DNA of 64,000 nt, taken from an uncultured cyanobacterium (GTDB taxonomy: Bacteria > Cyanobacteriota > Cyanobacteriia > PCC-6307 > Cyanobiaceae). The notes below the pieces were generated by a model. The model saw only the letters and a list, made by a program, of their open reading frames with translations. It ran no database searches and was not told the origin of the DNA. Both the position numbers and the translations under genes were made by a program. Of the stretch, positions 10,152-18,165 are shown in pieces. The DNA is taken from contig CAIJRN010000052.1 of assembly GCA_903823115.1 (NCBI GenBank), positions 28,285 through 92,284 on the forward strand, in the 5' to 3' direction. Positions within the stretch are counted from its first letter, which is position 1, and each line of letters opens with the position of its first letter.

Positions 10152-11711
10152 ATGCTGCCTCCCGAGCCGGGCGATGGGCTGATCAGCGAGCGGCGCGGCC
10201 GCTACAGCGAGCAGCTGGGCGCCGACGCCCTGCGCTTCCGGGAGCTGATCGGCAAGCTCGGCAGCGGCGAGCGCACCAGCACCGGCCTCAGTCGCGAGGA
10301 AGCTGCCGAAGCCCTCGATCGCCTGCTGCAGGGGCGCGTCAGCGACGCCCAGGCCGCCGCCTTCCTGATCGCCCATCGCCTGCGGCGCCCCGAACCCCAG
10401 GAGCTTGCCGGCCTGATCGACAGCTACCGGCGCCAGGGGCCGACCCTGCAGCCGGCGGGGCGACGGGTGGTCAGTTTCGGCGTGCCGTTTGATGGCCGCT
10501 GCCGCACCGCTCCCGTGCTGCCGCTGACGGCCCTGCTGCTGGCCAGCGCCGGGCTGGCGGTGGTGCTGCACGGCGGCGCACCGATGCCGGTGAAATATGG
10601 CCTCAGCCACGGCGAAGCCCTGGCCGCCCTGGGCCTGGAGCTGCGCCAGCTGGACTGGCCGGCGGTGCAGGCCGGTTTCGCCTCCTGCGGCCTGGCCCTG
10701 CTGCACCAGCCGCGCCACTTCGCCGCAGCCGAACGGCTGATTGCGATCCGCCGCCAGATCGGCAAACGCCCGCCGATCGCCACCCTGGAGCTGCTGTGGA
10801 GCTGCTGCCCCCAGGCCGATCTGCAGGTGAGCGGCTTCGTGCACGCCCCCACCGAAGCGTTGTCCTGGGAAGCCCTGGAAGCGGTGGGACAGGCGGAGGT
10901 GCTGATGATCAAGGGGCTGGAGGGGGGCGTCGATCTGCCCACCAGCCGGGTGGCGATCGCCGCCCATCGCCGCAGCGGCCAGGACACACCGGAGCGCCTG
11001 CTCCTGCAGGCGCGCGATCACGGCCTGCGCACGCCGGAGGTGGAGCTCACCAGCCTGGAGGCCTGGCGCGATCAGGCTCTGGCGGCCCTGGTGGGCGAGG
11101 GGCCCCTGCGGCAGGGCCTGATCTGGAACGGCGGCTTCCAGCTCTGGCGGGCGGGGCTGGCCGCCTCCCTGGCGGAGGGGCTGGAGCAGGCCGAGGCATT
11201 ACTGGCCGGGGGTGCGGTGGAACGCTGGCGCCAGGCCTGCAGCGCCCGGCTGGAGCGGCCGCGGCGCTGCTTCGCCTTTGAGGCCGATTTCGTCGCCGAT
11301 CTGCGCTGCCTGCCGATGGCGGTGCGGCGCAAACTCGATCTGGCCGGGGTGAAGCTCAAGCTCAGCCACTGGCACGGGCTCGACGGCGCAGAGCGAGAAC
11401 GACTGCTGGCCTGGGGGGACGAGCCGTCCGCGATCGAGGCTTTGCGTCGCTGGCTGCTGCAGCGCTGCGCCGCCCTGCCGCCCGCGCCACCAACCCTGCT
11501 GGAGCCGGCCCGCGACTGCGCCTGGCAGCGCCAGGACGGGCCACCGGCGGAGCTGCTGGCTTCCTGCGAACAACTGGGGCTGCAGCTGGCGCCAAGGCCC
11601 TGGGCCGAACTCGACGAACTGGAGCGCTTCGCCCTGGTGAAGCTCAGCCACCCGGGCCACGAACACCACAACCTGCCCAGGGCGCTGGCGGAATTCGGGT
11701 TGCTGGCCTGA
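10152..11711 (+). CDS. TrpD-like (glycosyltransferase family 3) protein fused to a NarM domain
   Basis: One uninterrupted 519-aa ORF with two modules. Residues about 1-360 resemble anthranilate phosphoribosyltransferase-like proteins (helical N-domain 'LSREEAAEALDRLLQGRVSDAQAAAFLIAHRLR', then 'GLSHGEALAALG'), but the canonical PRPP-binding GTGGD is absent, replaced by 'SFGVPFDGR', so it is a TrpD2-type paralogue, not the tryptophan enzyme. From about residue 371 to the end it matches NarM, the nitrate-reductase-associated protein of cyanobacteria ('FAFEADFVADLRCLPMAVRRKLDLAGVKLKL' ... 'RFALVKLSHPGHEHHNLP'). NarM is needed for active nitrate reductase. No stop or frameshift is visible between the modules. 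mobA follows after 10 bp. ATG 10152 fits the domain start; the track's longer N-terminus is antisense to cobA/cbiX. Confidence 0.85.
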   Translation: MLPPEPGDGLISERRGRYSEQLGADALRFRELIGKLGSGERTSTGLSREEAAEALDRLLQGRVSDAQAAAFLIAHRLRRPEPQELAGLIDSYRRQGPTLQPAGRRVVSFGVPFDGRCRTAPVLPLTALLLASAGLAVVLHGGAPMPVKYGLSHGEALAALGLELRQLDWPAVQAGFASCGLALLHQPRHFAAAERLIAIRRQIGKRPPIATLELLWSCCPQADLQVSGFVHAPTEALSWEALEAVGQAEVLMIKGLEGGVDLPTSRVAIAAHRRSGQDTPERLLLQARDHGLRTPEVELTSLEAWRDQALAALVGEGPLRQGLIWNGGFQLWRAGLAASLAEGLEQAEALLAGGAVERWRQACSARLERPRRCFAFEADFVADLRCLPMAVRRKLDLAGVKLKLSHWHGLDGAERERLLAWGDEPSAIEALRRWLLQRCAALPPAPPTLLEPARDCAWQRQDGPPAELLASCEQLGLQLAPRPWAELDELERFALVKLSHPGHEHHNLPRALAEFGLLA

Positions 11712-11721
11712 CGGACCCGCC

Positions 11722-12312
11722 ATGACCCTGCCCCCTGTGACCCTGCGCTGCTGCCTGCTCAGCGGTGGCGCCAGCCGGCGCATGGGCCGGGACAAGGCCC
11801 TGCTGCCCCACCCCGAGGGCGGCACCTGGCTCGAGCACAGCCTGGAGCTGCTGGCCCAGCTGGAGCGGCCGATCACCTTGCTCACTCGCCACCCCGCCCA
11901 CCTGGAGATTGCCGCGGCCCTGCCCCAGGTCACCCCGATCGCTGAGCCGGCCCCCTGGGAGGGCCCACTGCTGGCCCTGCACCGCTTGATGCAGCGCCAC
12001 CCCGATCAGCGCCTGCTGCTCTGTCCAGTGGACATGCCGGACCTCAGCCTGGCGGCGATGCGTGAGCTGCTGGCGGCAGCGGCCCAGGCGCCCCAGGGGA
12101 TCCACCTGGCCCACGACGGCCGGCGCCTGCAGCCGTTGCTGGCGGTCTATCCCAGTTCGATCTCACTGCGCCAGCACCTGGCCGCCAGCATCGACGGCGG
12201 CGAGCGGCGCCTGCAGAGCTGGCTGGATGCCCATCCCTGCACCCCGGTGCCGCTGGATCCCCGGGCGCTGCGCAACGTCAACCGGCCGGAGCGCGATCAG
12301 CCAAGGGCCTGA
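11722..12312 (+). CDS. mobA: Molybdenum cofactor guanylyltransferase
   Basis: A 196-aa nucleotidyltransferase that attaches GMP to molybdopterin, giving the bis-MGD cofactor used by nitrate reductase and formate-dehydrogenase-type enzymes. The N-terminal nucleotide-binding motif 'LLSGGASRRMGRDKALL' is clear, followed by 'LCPVDMPDLS' (the metal-binding acidic motif) and 'RNVNRPE' near the end, as in MobA. It lies 10 bp behind the TrpD-like/NarM gene on the same strand, making a nitrate-reductase maturation operon. Its 3' end overlaps the convergent HEPN gene by 16 bp. Confidence 0.93.
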   Translation: MTLPPVTLRCCLLSGGASRRMGRDKALLPHPEGGTWLEHSLELLAQLERPITLLTRHPAHLEIAAALPQVTPIAEPAPWEGPLLALHRLMQRHPDQRLLLCPVDMPDLSLAAMRELLAAAAQAPQGIHLAHDGRRLQPLLAVYPSSISLRQHLAASIDGGERRLQSWLDAHPCTPVPLDPRALRNVNRPERDQPRA

Positions 12313-12668
12313 ACCGCGGCGTCACAGCGCTGCAGCATCGCCTCGAGTTCCGCCAGCAGCAGCCCCCGCTCCCCGGGCAACGGGAAGGGACCCTCCTCAT
12401 AGCGGGCTTCCACAGCGAAAACCTGCAGGGCCAGCAGTCCCGGCGCCACGCGCTGGCCAGCCAGATCGGCCAGTTCGGCGAGATCATGCACCCGCGGCGG
12501 CTGACGGTCCGCCAGCACGATCCAGGCCTTGAGCAGCTTCTCCAGCGTCTGCTGGGCTGTGAATCCCCAGTCCTCCTGCGGATAGGCCGGATCCAGACCG
12601 ATCCGCAGACTGCGCAGATGGCGGCGCACAATCGCCAGCAGCAACCTGGCGTCCTCAGCCGGCGACAT
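12297..12668 (-). CDS. HEPN-domain protein (candidate toxin/RNase of a HEPN/MNT pair)
   Basis: A 123-aa helical protein starting MSPAEDARLLLAIVRRHL. It carries 'DWGFTAQQTLEKLLKAWIVL' and the 'RQPPRVHDLAEL' segment that fits the HEPN R-x(4-6)-H ribonuclease motif. It follows a minimal nucleotidyltransferase gene with a 14-bp overlap, the standard order and coupling of MNT/HEPN toxin-antitoxin modules. In those, the HEPN protein is an RNA-cleaving toxin and the MNT partner neutralises it, in some cases by AMPylation. The pair sits between mobA and moaA on the opposite strand. The later ATG (12668) was preferred to the track start. Confidence 0.8.
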   Translation of the reverse strand: MSPAEDARLLLAIVRRHLRSLRIGLDPAYPQEDWGFTAQQTLEKLLKAWIVLADRQPPRVHDLAELADLAGQRVAPGLLALQVFAVEARYEEGPFPLPGERGLLLAELEAMLQRCDAAVQALG

Positions 12669-13074
12669 ACAGCACCCGCCCCTCCCGGGCCACATCGCCG
12701 AACACATGCCAGCGCGACTGGCTCAGCCGCTCAGCAGCGGCCGCACCGGCCACCACGAGGTCGACTCCGACGCCTGAAGGGCCGATCAGCTGGCGGAACC
12801 GGCGCCAGCAGGAGGCCTTCTGCGCTGGTGTGAGCTCGGGCTGGGCCACGATCACGGCCAGATCCAGATCGGAATCAGCCCGGGCATCACCCCGCCCCCG
12901 CGATCCGAACACCAGCACGGCCCGCACGTCCGGCTGGCCGCAGAGACGGCCCAGCGCTGCGCCACACACCTCCTCCTCCAGCCCCGGCCCCAGATCCAGC
13001 ACCCCTGGCAGCTCCTGCGCCTGGAGCCAGGGAATGGCCGGCGGGCAGAAAAGCTGGGTGGAGGGTGCAACCAT
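12655..13074 (-). CDS. Minimal nucleotidyltransferase (MNT), partner of the HEPN protein
   Basis: A 139-aa protein with the nucleotidyltransferase signature 'GSRGRGDARADSDLDLAV', which matches GS-x10-DxD and includes the two metal-binding aspartates. 'GVGVDLVVAG' supplies a plausible third acidic residue. The stop overlaps the HEPN start by 14 bp, so the pair is one transcription unit. Its start lies about 50 bp from the divergent moaA start. It is likely the antitoxin half of the module. MNT proteins also occur in aminoglycoside-type nucleotidyltransferases, but size and partner argue for toxin-antitoxin. Confidence 0.82.
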   Translation of the reverse strand: MVAPSTQLFCPPAIPWLQAQELPGVLDLGPGLEEEVCGAALGRLCGQPDVRAVLVFGSRGRGDARADSDLDLAVIVAQPELTPAQKASCWRRFRQLIGPSGVGVDLVVAGAAAAERLSQSRWHVFGDVAREGRVLYVAG

Positions 13075-13123
13075 GCCCAGACGCTACCCCCGGCAACTGG
13101 GCTCCAGCCATAGCGTGAGCCCC

Positions 13124-14335
13124 ATGGCCAGCCCTGCCCCGCTCGACCGCCACCACCGGCCCCTGGGGGTGTTGCGGCTGTCGCTGACGGCCCGCTGCAA
13201 CCTGGCCTGCCCCTACTGCCTGCCGGATGGCCAGGAGCCCCCCGGCCTGCTGAGCCTGGAGGAGCGCCTGTTGCTGGTGGAGGCGGCGGTGCAGCTCGGC
13301 GTCCACACCCTGCGGCTCACCGGCGGCGAACCGCTGCTGCATGGCGATCTGGAGGCGCTGATCGGCGCCCTGGCACCGCTGCGCCAGCGTCCGGCGGGCG
13401 ATCGCCGCGGCCGGCTGCGGCAGATCGCCCTCACCACCAACGGCACCCTGCTCAGCGCCGAGCGGGCCCGATCCCTCCGTGAAGCGGGCCTGGAACGGAT
13501 CACCATCAGCCTCGACGGCGCCGATGGGACCAGCGTCGCCCGCATGGCGGGGCTGGCATCAACGGCTGTGCCGCCGGCATCCGTGGGATCTGCGGCCATG
13601 GGAGCGGGGGGCGCGGGGCCGGGAACGGAGGGCGAAACGAACAACAGCCGCGCCCGCGGCGAAGTCCTGCTGGCCCGGGTGCTGGCCGCCATTGAGCACG
13701 CCCGCGCCGCCGGCTTCGATCCGGCCGCCGGCGAGCTCAAGCTCAACGCCGTGATCACCCGCCACGGCAACGCCGACCAGCTGCTGCCCCTGGCGGCCCT
13801 GGCCCGGGAGCGGGGGCTGGAGCTGCGGCTGATCGAATACATGGATGTGGGCAACCGCAACGGCTGGGATCCGGCCGAGGTGATCAGCGCCGCCGAGATG
13901 GTGGGCCGCATCGACACCCGCTGGCCCCTGGAGCCCCTGGGCCGCGACTGCCACGGCACCGCCAGCCGCTGGCGCTACCGCGATGGCGGCGGTCTGCTGG
14001 CGGCCGTGGCCTCGATCAGCGCGCCCTTCTGCGGCGACTGCAACCGGCTGCGCATCACCGCCGACGGCGTCGCCTATAGCTGCCTGTTCGCCGCCCACGG
14101 CACCGATCTGCGCCCCTGGCTGCGGCCACGACCGGATCGGGACGGGCTGCTGGCGGCGCTCAGCTCACTCTGGCGCCAGCGCGACGATCGCTACAGCGAG
14201 GAGCGCAGCCTGAGTGCCATGGCGACGGCCAATGGCAGCATCGCAACCCCCGACGCGACGGCCATTCCCGACGCAGCGGTGGCCAGGCAGGCCAGGCCGC
14301 CAGCCCATGCCGAAATGGCCTACCTGGGGGGCTGA
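13124..14335 (+). CDS. moaA: GTP 3',8-cyclase (molybdopterin biosynthesis)
   Basis: A 403-aa radical-SAM enzyme that starts molybdopterin synthesis by converting GTP to 3',8-cyclo-H2GTP, with MoaC next. The N-terminal cluster motif 'CNLACPYC' is at residues 25-32, 'LRLTGGEPLL' follows, and the C-terminal cluster cysteines are in 'PFCGDCNRLRITADGVAYSCLFA'. It ends in Gly-Gly, as MoaA should. It is longer than the usual ~330 aa because of an Ala/Gly/Pro/Ser-rich insertion of about 35 residues after 'GADGTSVARM' and another of about 30 near the C-terminus ('MATANGSIATPDATAIPD'). ATG 13124 was chosen; ATG 13073 adds 17 residues. The end overlaps the convergent oxidoreductase gene by 16 bp. Confidence 0.93.
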   Translation: MASPAPLDRHHRPLGVLRLSLTARCNLACPYCLPDGQEPPGLLSLEERLLLVEAAVQLGVHTLRLTGGEPLLHGDLEALIGALAPLRQRPAGDRRGRLRQIALTTNGTLLSAERARSLREAGLERITISLDGADGTSVARMAGLASTAVPPASVGSAAMGAGGAGPGTEGETNNSRARGEVLLARVLAAIEHARAAGFDPAAGELKLNAVITRHGNADQLLPLAALARERGLELRLIEYMDVGNRNGWDPAEVISAAEMVGRIDTRWPLEPLGRDCHGTASRWRYRDGGGLLAAVASISAPFCGDCNRLRITADGVAYSCLFAAHGTDLRPWLRPRPDRDGLLAALSSLWRQRDDRYSEERSLSAMATANGSIATPDATAIPDAAVARQARPPAHAEMAYLGG

Positions 14336-16635
14336 GGCCGCACCAGCACCGGCACCCGCTTGAAGGCGGGTGTGCCGCAGCGGGGATCCCGATCGCCCTT
14401 CATCAGCACATTGGCCTCGGGGAAGAACATCAGGGCCGCCCCGGCGCAGATCTCGCCGGGGATGATCTCGATGTCGTCGAGCCGGCCCGCCTCCCCCTGC
14501 ACCCGCACCCGCTGGTGAGCCCGCAGGCCGCTGCGCTGCAGGTCGTCGCGGTTCATCAGGATCGTCTGGCGATGGGGCATGCCGCGGTAGCTGTCGGCCT
14601 GCTTGTAGACGACGGTGTTGTGCTGGCCGTAGCTGCGGGCGGTGATCAGGCTCAGCACCAGCCCCGGGGGCTCCGCAGCACGCCCGCCGCCCTCGAAATG
14701 GCTGCGATCCGGCAGGCTGAGCTGGGGCAGGGGCGTGACCGCCAGCCGCGCCCGGCCGCTGGGAGTGGGGAAACAGGGCTCGTCAAAGAGCCGGCCCAGC
14801 ACGCTGAACTCCTCGCCGCTGGCATCGATCTGGGCCAGGGGGCCGTAGCCCGGCACGGTGCGGGCGATCAGCTGGCGCACGTAGGTCGCATCCTGCAGGC
14901 GGCGCCAGTCGATCGTCGCCTCGCCATGCACCCGATGGGCCAGTTCGCCCAGGAACACCACCTCGCTGATCAGATCGGCATCGCGCAGATGGGTACTGCC
15001 GGGTTCATTGAGGCGCACCCAGTTGTTGCCCGATTCCACCGTGGTGCGATGGGGCGTCTCAAAGCGGTTGAACACCGGCAGCAGCAGCGTCTGCCGCGCC
15101 CCCAGTCCATGAAAATGGCCGGTGTTGGGCTTGGTGGCCAGGTAGACGATCGTGTCGATCCGGCCCAGGGCGCGGCCCGCCTGGGTGGCATCGGGATTGG
15201 CGCCATACAGATTGCCGCCGAGACACAGCAGCGTGTCCACGCGCCCCGCCTCGGCGGCCTCGATCAGGTTGCGGGTGTCGTAGCCGGGTACAGGGCTGAG
15301 GGGACGGCCCAGCAGGGTTTCGAGCGCCCGTTGCATCGGTTCGCGCAGCTGGGTGCTGACACCCATCGAACCGAAGCCCTGCACGTTGGAGTGGCCGCGA
15401 ATCGGCATCGTGCCAGCGCCGGGACGGCCGACGTTGCCGGTGAGCACGGCCGTGTTGGCGATCGCCTGGACGTTGTCGCAGCCATTGACGTGGTGGGTGA
15501 TGCCCATCGCCCAGGCGAACACCACCGCCGGGGCGGCGGCGATGCGCTCGGCCGCCAGCTCCAGCTCCTCGCGGCTGAGGCCGCAGCAAGCGCAGATCTC
15601 CTGCCAGGAGAGGCCTCGCAGCTGCTCAAGCAACGGCTCCCAGCCCTCGGCATGGGCGCGTACAAAATCCATCTGCAGGCGATCCGCCTCCAGCAGCGCC
15701 TTCTGGATGCCCAGGAAGACCGCCGTGTCGGAGCCGGGCAGGGGCTGCAGGAACAGGGAGGCGATCTCCGAACCGCGCAGCAGCGAGCGGATCGGGAACG
15801 CCGGCGAGCCGAAGCGCTGCAGGCCCACCTCCAGCACCGGATTGATCACGATCACGGTGCCGCCCCGCTGCCGCAGCCGGATCAGCTCATTCATCAGCCG
15901 CGGGTGATTGGCCGGCGCATTCGAGCCCACCAGCACGACGCAGTCGGCCTGCTGCAGGCTCTCGAGGCTGACATTGGAGGTGCCCGAACCGAACACCTGG
16001 TTGAGCACGACGCTGGAGGCGGCGTGGCAGAGATCGGAGCAGTCGGCGAGATTGTTGGAGCCAAGCGCCCGCAGCAGCAGCTGCAGCAGCCAGGCGGCCT
16101 CATTGGAGGAACGGCCGGAGCTGTAAGAAGCGAGGCGCTCCGGCGGCACGCGGAAGGCCTGCTCCGTCAGCTCAAAGACCTCGTCCCAGCCGATCGGCTC
16201 GTAGTGGCTGCTCCCCTGGCGCAAGATCAGCGGCCGCGAGAGTCGGCCCAGCTCATCGCACTCGGAGGAGCTGAGCTGCTGCAGTTCGGCCCGATGGCGC
16301 GAGGCAAACACCTGCGGCGGCACGGCGGGCTGCAGTTCGGCCACCACCGCCTCGACGCTCTTGAGACAGCGCTGCAGAGATTCGCCCAGTTCGTCGCGGA
16401 AGCCGCCCTTCTGGCCGCCGGTGCCCCAGGCACAGGAGAGGCAGGCGCTCTGATGGCTGAGGGTCTGCCAGAGCCTGGGGCCGATGCCGGAGAGGGTGGC
16501 CCGCGCCCAGCCATCGATCAGCGGCCAGCCGCCACCAACCGTGGGTGTCACCCCGGCTCCGGGGCTGGCGATGGGCTCAGGGGCGGCCGGATCGGCAACG
16601 GTCGGGTCGGGAACGGCGGCGGCGGGATCGGCCAT
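14320..16635 (-). CDS. FdhF/YdeP-type molybdopterin oxidoreductase, alpha subunit
   Basis: A 771-aa protein of the molybdopterin oxidoreductase superfamily, closest by eye to the FdhF/YdeP (formate-dehydrogenase-alpha-like) branch. Evidence is the segment 'LADCSDLCHAASSVVLNQVFG' (where formate dehydrogenases carry the Mo ligand region), 'VVLVGSNAPANHPRLMNEL', 'TGNVGRPGAGTMPIRGHSNVQG', and a C-terminal dinucleotide-binding domain with 'SYGQHNTVVYKQADSYRGMP'. The N-terminus has only a short 'CLSC' motif, not the four-cysteine Fe-S motif of NarB, so this is not nitrate reductase. The first 30 residues are an ADPAAP-rich extension. It is the only molybdoenzyme in the window. Substrate unknown; YdeP has been linked to acid resistance. 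Confidence 0.85.
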   Translation of the reverse strand: MADPAAAVPDPTVADPAAPEPIASPGAGVTPTVGGGWPLIDGWARATLSGIGPRLWQTLSHQSACLSCAWGTGGQKGGFRDELGESLQRCLKSVEAVVAELQPAVPPQVFASRHRAELQQLSSSECDELGRLSRPLILRQGSSHYEPIGWDEVFELTEQAFRVPPERLASYSSGRSSNEAAWLLQLLLRALGSNNLADCSDLCHAASSVVLNQVFGSGTSNVSLESLQQADCVVLVGSNAPANHPRLMNELIRLRQRGGTVIVINPVLEVGLQRFGSPAFPIRSLLRGSEIASLFLQPLPGSDTAVFLGIQKALLEADRLQMDFVRAHAEGWEPLLEQLRGLSWQEICACCGLSREELELAAERIAAAPAVVFAWAMGITHHVNGCDNVQAIANTAVLTGNVGRPGAGTMPIRGHSNVQGFGSMGVSTQLREPMQRALETLLGRPLSPVPGYDTRNLIEAAEAGRVDTLLCLGGNLYGANPDATQAGRALGRIDTIVYLATKPNTGHFHGLGARQTLLLPVFNRFETPHRTTVESGNNWVRLNEPGSTHLRDADLISEVVFLGELAHRVHGEATIDWRRLQDATYVRQLIARTVPGYGPLAQIDASGEEFSVLGRLFDEPCFPTPSGRARLAVTPLPQLSLPDRSHFEGGGRAAEPPGLVLSLITARSYGQHNTVVYKQADSYRGMPHRQTILMNRDDLQRSGLRAHQRVRVQGEAGRLDDIEIIPGEICAGAALMFFPEANVLMKGDRDPRCGTPAFKRVPVLVRPQPPR

Positions 16636-16711
16636 CGGCGTCCTGGAAGCGAAGGCTCAGGTTAAGGGGATCAGCTGCTGGCGGGCTTGCCGCCGCCAGG
16701 CCGCCGGCGAC

Positions 16712-16969
16712 TCAGGCCAGCAGGGCGTCCAGCTGGCCCTGGCGCTCCAGCCGGTGCAGATCGTCGCAGCCCCCGAGGTGTTGATCGTTGATGAAGATCT
16801 GGGGCACGGAACGGGAGCCGCCGGTGCCGCGCTGCACCATCGCCTGTCGGGCCCGCTCATCACCGTCGATCACGTATTCGGTGTAAGCGACTGCCTTGCG
16901 ATCGAGGAGCTGCTTGGCGCGGATGCAGAAGGGACAGGCTGTCCAGACGTAGATCTCGACCTTGGCCAT
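16712..16969 (-). CDS. grxC: Glutaredoxin 3
   Basis: An 85-aa dithiol glutaredoxin with the active site 'CPFC' at residues 12-15, the 'SVPQIFIND' cis-Pro motif and '[13 protein letters not shown]' GSH-binding end. It would reduce protein disulfides or glutathione mixed disulfides in the cytoplasm. It lies 76 bp upstream of the molybdopterin oxidoreductase gene on the same strand and may share its transcript. Size and motifs are entirely standard. Confidence 0.95.
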   Translation of the reverse strand: MAKVEIYVWTACPFCIRAKQLLDRKAVAYTEYVIDGDERARQAMVQRGTGGSRSVPQIFINDQHLGGCDDLHRLERQGQLDALLA

Positions 16970-17010
16970 GGCGGACGGATTTGGCGAAAAAGCCAGAAGT
17001 GGCAGCCAGT

Positions 17011-17046
17011 ATGGCGAGCCACAGCCGGATGGCGAGCCACAGCCGG
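17011..17046. repeat. Perfect 18-bp tandem duplication upstream of grxC
   Basis: The 18-bp unit atggcgagccacagccgg occurs twice with no gap in the 121-bp interval between the moaB stop and the grxC start, both read on the minus strand. It lies 42 bp upstream of the grxC start codon, so it could affect leader or promoter spacing. No other meaning is evident. Confidence 0.85.
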
Positions 17047-17090
17047 AACCCGGCGCCGCCTCAGCGCCCCGCCTGCGTTGAGGCGGCGGC

Positions 17091-17618
17091 TCAGGGCGCC
17101 TCCCTGAGCCGCGGCAGCAGCTGCACCAGGTTGCACGGCCGGGTGGTGTCGTCGAGCTGGGCGCGGATCAGCCGATCCCAGGCGGTGCAGACGGCATCGA
17201 GCGAACCGGGCAGCACGAAGATCACCGTGCCATTGGCGACGCCGGCCAGGCAGCGGCTCTGCAGGCTGCTGGTGCCGATCGTCTCGAACGACAGCACCCG
17301 GAACAGCTCCCCGAAACCTTCGATCGTCTTGTCCAGCAAGGGCGCCACCGCTTCGGGAGTGCCATCGCGACCCGTCAGGCCGGTGCCGCCGGAGCTGATC
17401 ACCACCTGCACGGCCGGATCGGCGATCCAGCGACTCAGCTCAGCGCGGATGCGGTAGCGGTCGTCGGGCACCAGAAGCCGCTCCACCAGCCCGTGGCCGG
17501 CCGCCTCCAGGCGCTGCTGCAGGGCGTCGCCCGAGGCATCCTCCGCCAGGCTGCGGCTGTCGGAGATCGTCAGCAGGGCGATGGCGAGAGCCAAGGGGGA
17601 CAGCGCAGCGAGCCCCAT
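17091..17618 (-). CDS. moaB: MoaB/Mog-type molybdenum cofactor biosynthesis protein
   Basis: A 175-aa protein of the MoaB/MogA molybdopterin-binding fold, which adenylylates molybdopterin before Mo insertion by MoeA or binds the intermediate. Visible motifs are '[20 protein letters not shown]' (substrate-binding N-terminus), the diagnostic '[20 protein letters not shown]', and '[24 protein letters not shown]'. It is encoded on the minus strand upstream of grxC. About 190 bp separate its start from the divergent moaD start. Confidence 0.92.
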   Translation of the reverse strand: MGLAALSPLALAIALLTISDSRSLAEDASGDALQQRLEAAGHGLVERLLVPDDRYRIRAELSRWIADPAVQVVISSGGTGLTGRDGTPEAVAPLLDKTIEGFGELFRVLSFETIGTSSLQSRCLAGVANGTVIFVLPGSLDAVCTAWDRLIRAQLDDTTRPCNLVQLLPRLREAP

Positions 17619-17808
17619 TGTCCGGTTGCGAGCTGAATCCGGCTGCGGGCTGGATCGGGCACTCCCCAGGGGCGGAGTGGGGCCCGCAGTGCAGCGCCCC
17701 TCGCCAGAGTGGACGGCAAAGCGCTCAGCTCTGCAACCTTGGGCAGCCGAGCAGCGAGCAACCCACGATCACGCCCAGGCCCAACGGAACCCCAGCCAGG
17801 CCCAGACC

Positions 17809-18165
17809 ATGGCGTCGCCGACGAGCCCAACCCCGACCATCGCCATGCCAACCCCAGTGCCACCAGACCCGCTGACGACGAGCCCTGGGACGACCGGCCT
17901 GCGGGTGCGCCTGTTCGCCGGCCTGCGTGAAGCCGCCGGCTGGGACGAGCGGCTGGTGAGCTGGAACGAGGCCGGCACCGCGGCCAGCCAGGACGCTGGC
18001 GCCGGCGACGTCACCCCCCGCAGCCTCTGGCATCAGCTGCAGCTGGGATCAGTGGCACTGCCGGCAGGCCTGCGGGTGGCCGTCAACCACGCCTTCGCCC
18101 ACCCCGAGCAGCCGCTGCAGCCCGGCGATGAGGTGGCCTTCCTGCCCCCGATCAGCGGTGGTTGA
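17809..18165 (+). CDS. moaD: Molybdopterin synthase sulfur carrier subunit
   Basis: A ubiquitin-fold sulfur carrier with 'LRVRLFAGLREAAGW', 'VAVNHAFAHP', 'GDEVAFLPPISGG' and the obligatory C-terminal Gly-Gly, which is thiocarboxylated and donates sulfur to molybdopterin in complex with MoaE. From ATG 17809 it is 118 aa, longer than the usual ~80: a Pro/Thr-rich N-terminal stretch and a 'GTAASQDAGAGD' insertion account for the excess. ATG 17845 is an alternative start. The end overlaps the likely GTG start of moaE. Confidence 0.88.
   Translation: MASPTSPTPTIAMPTPVPPDPLTTSPGTTGLRVRLFAGLREAAGWDERLVSWNEAGTAASQDAGAGDVTPRSLWHQLQLGSVALPAGLRVAVNHAFAHPEQPLQPGDEVAFLPPISGG

Noticed and set aside
14320-16635. 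Reading the molybdopterin oxidoreductase as nitrate reductase NarB
   Set aside because: The N-terminal four-cysteine Fe-S motif expected in NarB is missing and the 'LADCSDLCH' region matches the FdhF/YdeP branch.
14515-16665. 716-aa plus-strand ORF opposite the molybdopterin oxidoreductase
   Set aside because: Shadow; repetitive His/Gln/Gly content and no recognisable motif.
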